A stretch of DNA of 64,000 nt from Myxococcales bacterium. Its GTDB lineage: Bacteria; Myxococcota_A; Polyangia; Polyangiales; Houyiibacteriaceae. The stretch's first letter is position 1; the number at the start of each line of letters is the position of its first letter. The stretch lies in NCBI GenBank assembly GCA_029861865.1, contig JAOTYL010000009.1, forward strand, positions 105,067 to 169,066. Direction: 5' to 3'. The position numbers were made by a program, and so were the translations under genes. Shown piece by piece: positions 62,657 through 64,000 of the stretch. Under the pieces are notes generated by a model, which had not been told where the DNA came from, searched no databases, and saw only the letters and a program-made list of their open reading frames with translations.

Positions 62657-64000
62657 ATGAGCTACAGGTGCATCAACAGCAACCTCAAGGCTGGGGCGTT
62701 CGTTCTCTTGCTCGGGTCGGCATTGGCGGTGTCTGGCTGCAAAGACGATCCCACGCTCTTCGGGGGCTGCTCTACACAGAACGTGAACGCTTGCCCGACG
62801 TCTGAGGGTTTCGCCAATCCCTACGAGGGCCAGCTCGAGCTGCTGACGTGGACGGAGACTCTCCGCAAAGCCAGCCTCGAGCTCACCGGTCAACTACCGA
62901 CCGAACAGCAGACGCGAGCGACCGACGACCTCGGCCAGGTAGGCCTCGAGGCATCGCTCGCCGAGTTGATGAGGGAGTCCGCTTTCGGCGATCGCATCAT
63001 CGAGCTCTACAACGATAAGTTTCTCACCGACAAATACCTGGGTCGGGAAAATGCGATCGAGCTTCTCGACGAGGAGGTTTGGCCGAACCTTCGATGGTTC
63101 GAGCAAATGGGTGGAGAGAACGACGACGTCGCGCTCGTCACGAACGATTCGCTAGCGCGTGAGCCCCTCGAGCTGATCGCACACGTGGTGCGCGATGAGC
63201 GTCCGTTCACCGAGATCCTCACGGCTGACTATGCAATGCTCAACGGCTACTCTGGGCTCTCGCTGATCGGTCTACCCGAAATCCCGATCGGCATTGGTGA
63301 AGACCCCGAGGTTTTCAGAGCGGTCCAAGTACCCGGCATCCCTCACGCGGGCCTCCTCACTTCGCCGATGTTCCTCAACCGGTTTCCAACGAGCGACACG
63401 AACCGTAACCGCCACCGTTCTCGGATGGCGTATCTGTTCTTTCTCGACATCGACGTGAACCGTTTTGGCAGCCGACCGGTCGATGCCAGCGCTGACTTTG
63501 GGGAGAACCCCACCTTGAACAACCCGGATTGCACGGTCTGCCATACCACCGTCGATCCGGTTGCCGGCGTGTTCATGAACTGGAACGAAAGCGGCGAGTA
63601 CGACGGCCGCGGAGACTGGTACGACGGCGAGATGCTCACGCCGGGCTTCAACGGAGAAGAGGTTCCTCAGGCGCAGCGACCGCGTGCCCTGCAGTGGTTC
63701 GCGCAGAGACTCGCGGAAAACCCGCGCTTTGCGCAGGCAACCGTCAAGACGGTCTTCGAAGGCCTAACGGGCCAGAAAGTGCTCGATCTTTCGGTGGGCT
63801 ACGTGGTGCCGGCCATGGGCGGCGCGGGCGGTGCTGGCGGTACTGGCGGCGATATGGGCATGGGCGGTGCTGGTGGCATGGGCATGGGCGGTGCTGGCGG
63901 CATGGGCATGGGCGGTGCTGGCGGCATGGGCATGGGCGGTGCTGGCGGTACGATGCCTCCTCCTCCTCCTCCTCCACCGCTGCCGGAGATCGAACCCGAG
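62657..64000 (+). CDS. DUF1588-like c-type lipoprotein, runs off the window
   Basis: 448 codons visible without a stop. Lipobox VSGC (about Cys28); LTWTETLRKASLELTGQLPTEQQ and ADYAMLNGYSGL (DUF1549/1592-like); SPMFLNRFPTSDTNRNRHRSRMAYLFF and DCTVCHTTVDPVAGVFMNW, a DUF1588-type CxxCH heme site, near residue 295. A MGMGGAGG linker and PPPPPPPP follow. Such proteins are secreted cytochrome-like components found in Planctomycetota and Myxococcota. C-terminus unseen. Confidence 0.7.
   Translation, partial: MSYRCINSNLKAGAFVLLLGSALAVSGCKDDPTLFGGCSTQNVNACPTSEGFANPYEGQLELLTWTETLRKASLELTGQLPTEQQTRATDDLGQVGLEASLAELMRESAFGDRIIELYNDKFLTDKYLGRENAIELLDEEVWPNLRWFEQMGGENDDVALVTNDSLAREPLELIAHVVRDERPFTEILTADYAMLNGYSGLSLIGLPEIPIGIGEDPEVFRAVQVPGIPHAGLLTSPMFLNRFPTSDTNRNRHRSRMAYLFFLDIDVNRFGSRPVDASADFGENPTLNNPDCTVCHTTVDPVAGVFMNWNESGEYDGRGDWYDGEMLTPGFNGEEVPQAQRPRALQWFAQRLAENPRFAQATVKTVFEGLTGQKVLDLSVGYVVPAMGGAGGAGGTGGDMGMGGAGGMGMGGAGGMGMGGAGGMGMGGAGGTMPPPPPPPPLPEIEPE
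63854..63949. repeat. 24-bp tandem repeat, four units
   Basis: Four copies of ATGGGCATGGGCGGTGCTGG plus four bases, encoding MGMGGAGG repeated inside the linker of the DUF1588-like protein. Prone to slippage, each unit changing length by eight residues. Confidence 0.85.

Noticed and set aside
1..64000. tRNA, rRNA and CRISPR arrays
   Set aside because: I saw no cloverleaf with a GGTTCRAATC-like arm, no rRNA segments and no regularly spaced 20-40-bp repeats with unique spacers; a covariance-model scan would be decisive.

Overview
The window is high-GC DNA that most resembles a marine or soil member of the Myxococcota (Polyangia / former Deltaproteobacteria). This is inference. It rests on many lipoproteins with a lipobox followed by Gly/Ala/Thr-rich linkers, two proteins ending in a MYXO-CTERM-like tail (Cys-rich stretch, hydrophobic helix, Arg cluster), MopE-type D/C-rich metal-binding repeats, eukaryote-like Ser/Thr kinases and multi-receiver signalling proteins.

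Bases 1-24,300 form a fluid, decaying region. Secreted lipoproteins and small membrane proteins of unknown role sit among broken genes: a truncated glycosyltransferase, a frameshifted two-domain SnoaL protein, and 3' fragments of an enoyl-reductase/saccharopine dehydrogenase, an ABM monooxygenase and a quinone oxidoreductase, plus an HspQ 5' stub. The region also holds one IS200/RAYT-type transposase gene, an internally deleted derivative of it, a 21-bp perfect inverted-repeat hairpin, and a family of about 45-104-bp intergenic repeats (six copies, two related subfamilies). Intact genes here include a PlsB-type acyltransferase, a hemolysin-III protein, an ATC-hydrolase/membrane fusion and a haloalkane-dehalogenase-like hydrolase.

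Bases 24,300-35,900 are more ordered. A translationally coupled ECF sigma / small anti-sigma / membrane Ser-Thr kinase operon is followed by TPR and MOSC proteins, a Tat-exported carotenoid oxygenase, a ZIP-like membrane protein, a TetR-fatty acid desaturase operon with a visible palindromic operator, a lemA-TPM-TPM operon and an M48 membrane peptidase.

Bases 35,900-44,100 are a signalling island: a GAF-PAS-PAS hybrid histidine kinase with two receivers; a single-domain receiver coupled to a REC-Hpt-REC-REC-GGDEF diguanylate cyclase; and a coupled Ser/Thr kinase, PP2C phosphatase and unrecognised protein.

Bases 44,200-64,000 are mainly metabolic and envelope genes: PQQ-type sugar dehydrogenase, YceI, Amt, CDF transporter, glutathione-dependent formaldehyde dehydrogenase, acetoacetate decarboxylase-like protein, ACR3 with an arsenate-reductase-like phosphatase, an orphan TRAP binding protein, a GMC oxidoreductase with a Tat-lipoprotein partner, DUF1876, a FAD amine oxidase divergent from a zinc metallopeptidase/ATP-grasp ligase pair, and a divergent pair of lipoproteins, the second (DUF1588-like, with one CxxCH) running off the end. 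I saw no rRNA, tRNA or CRISPR array.
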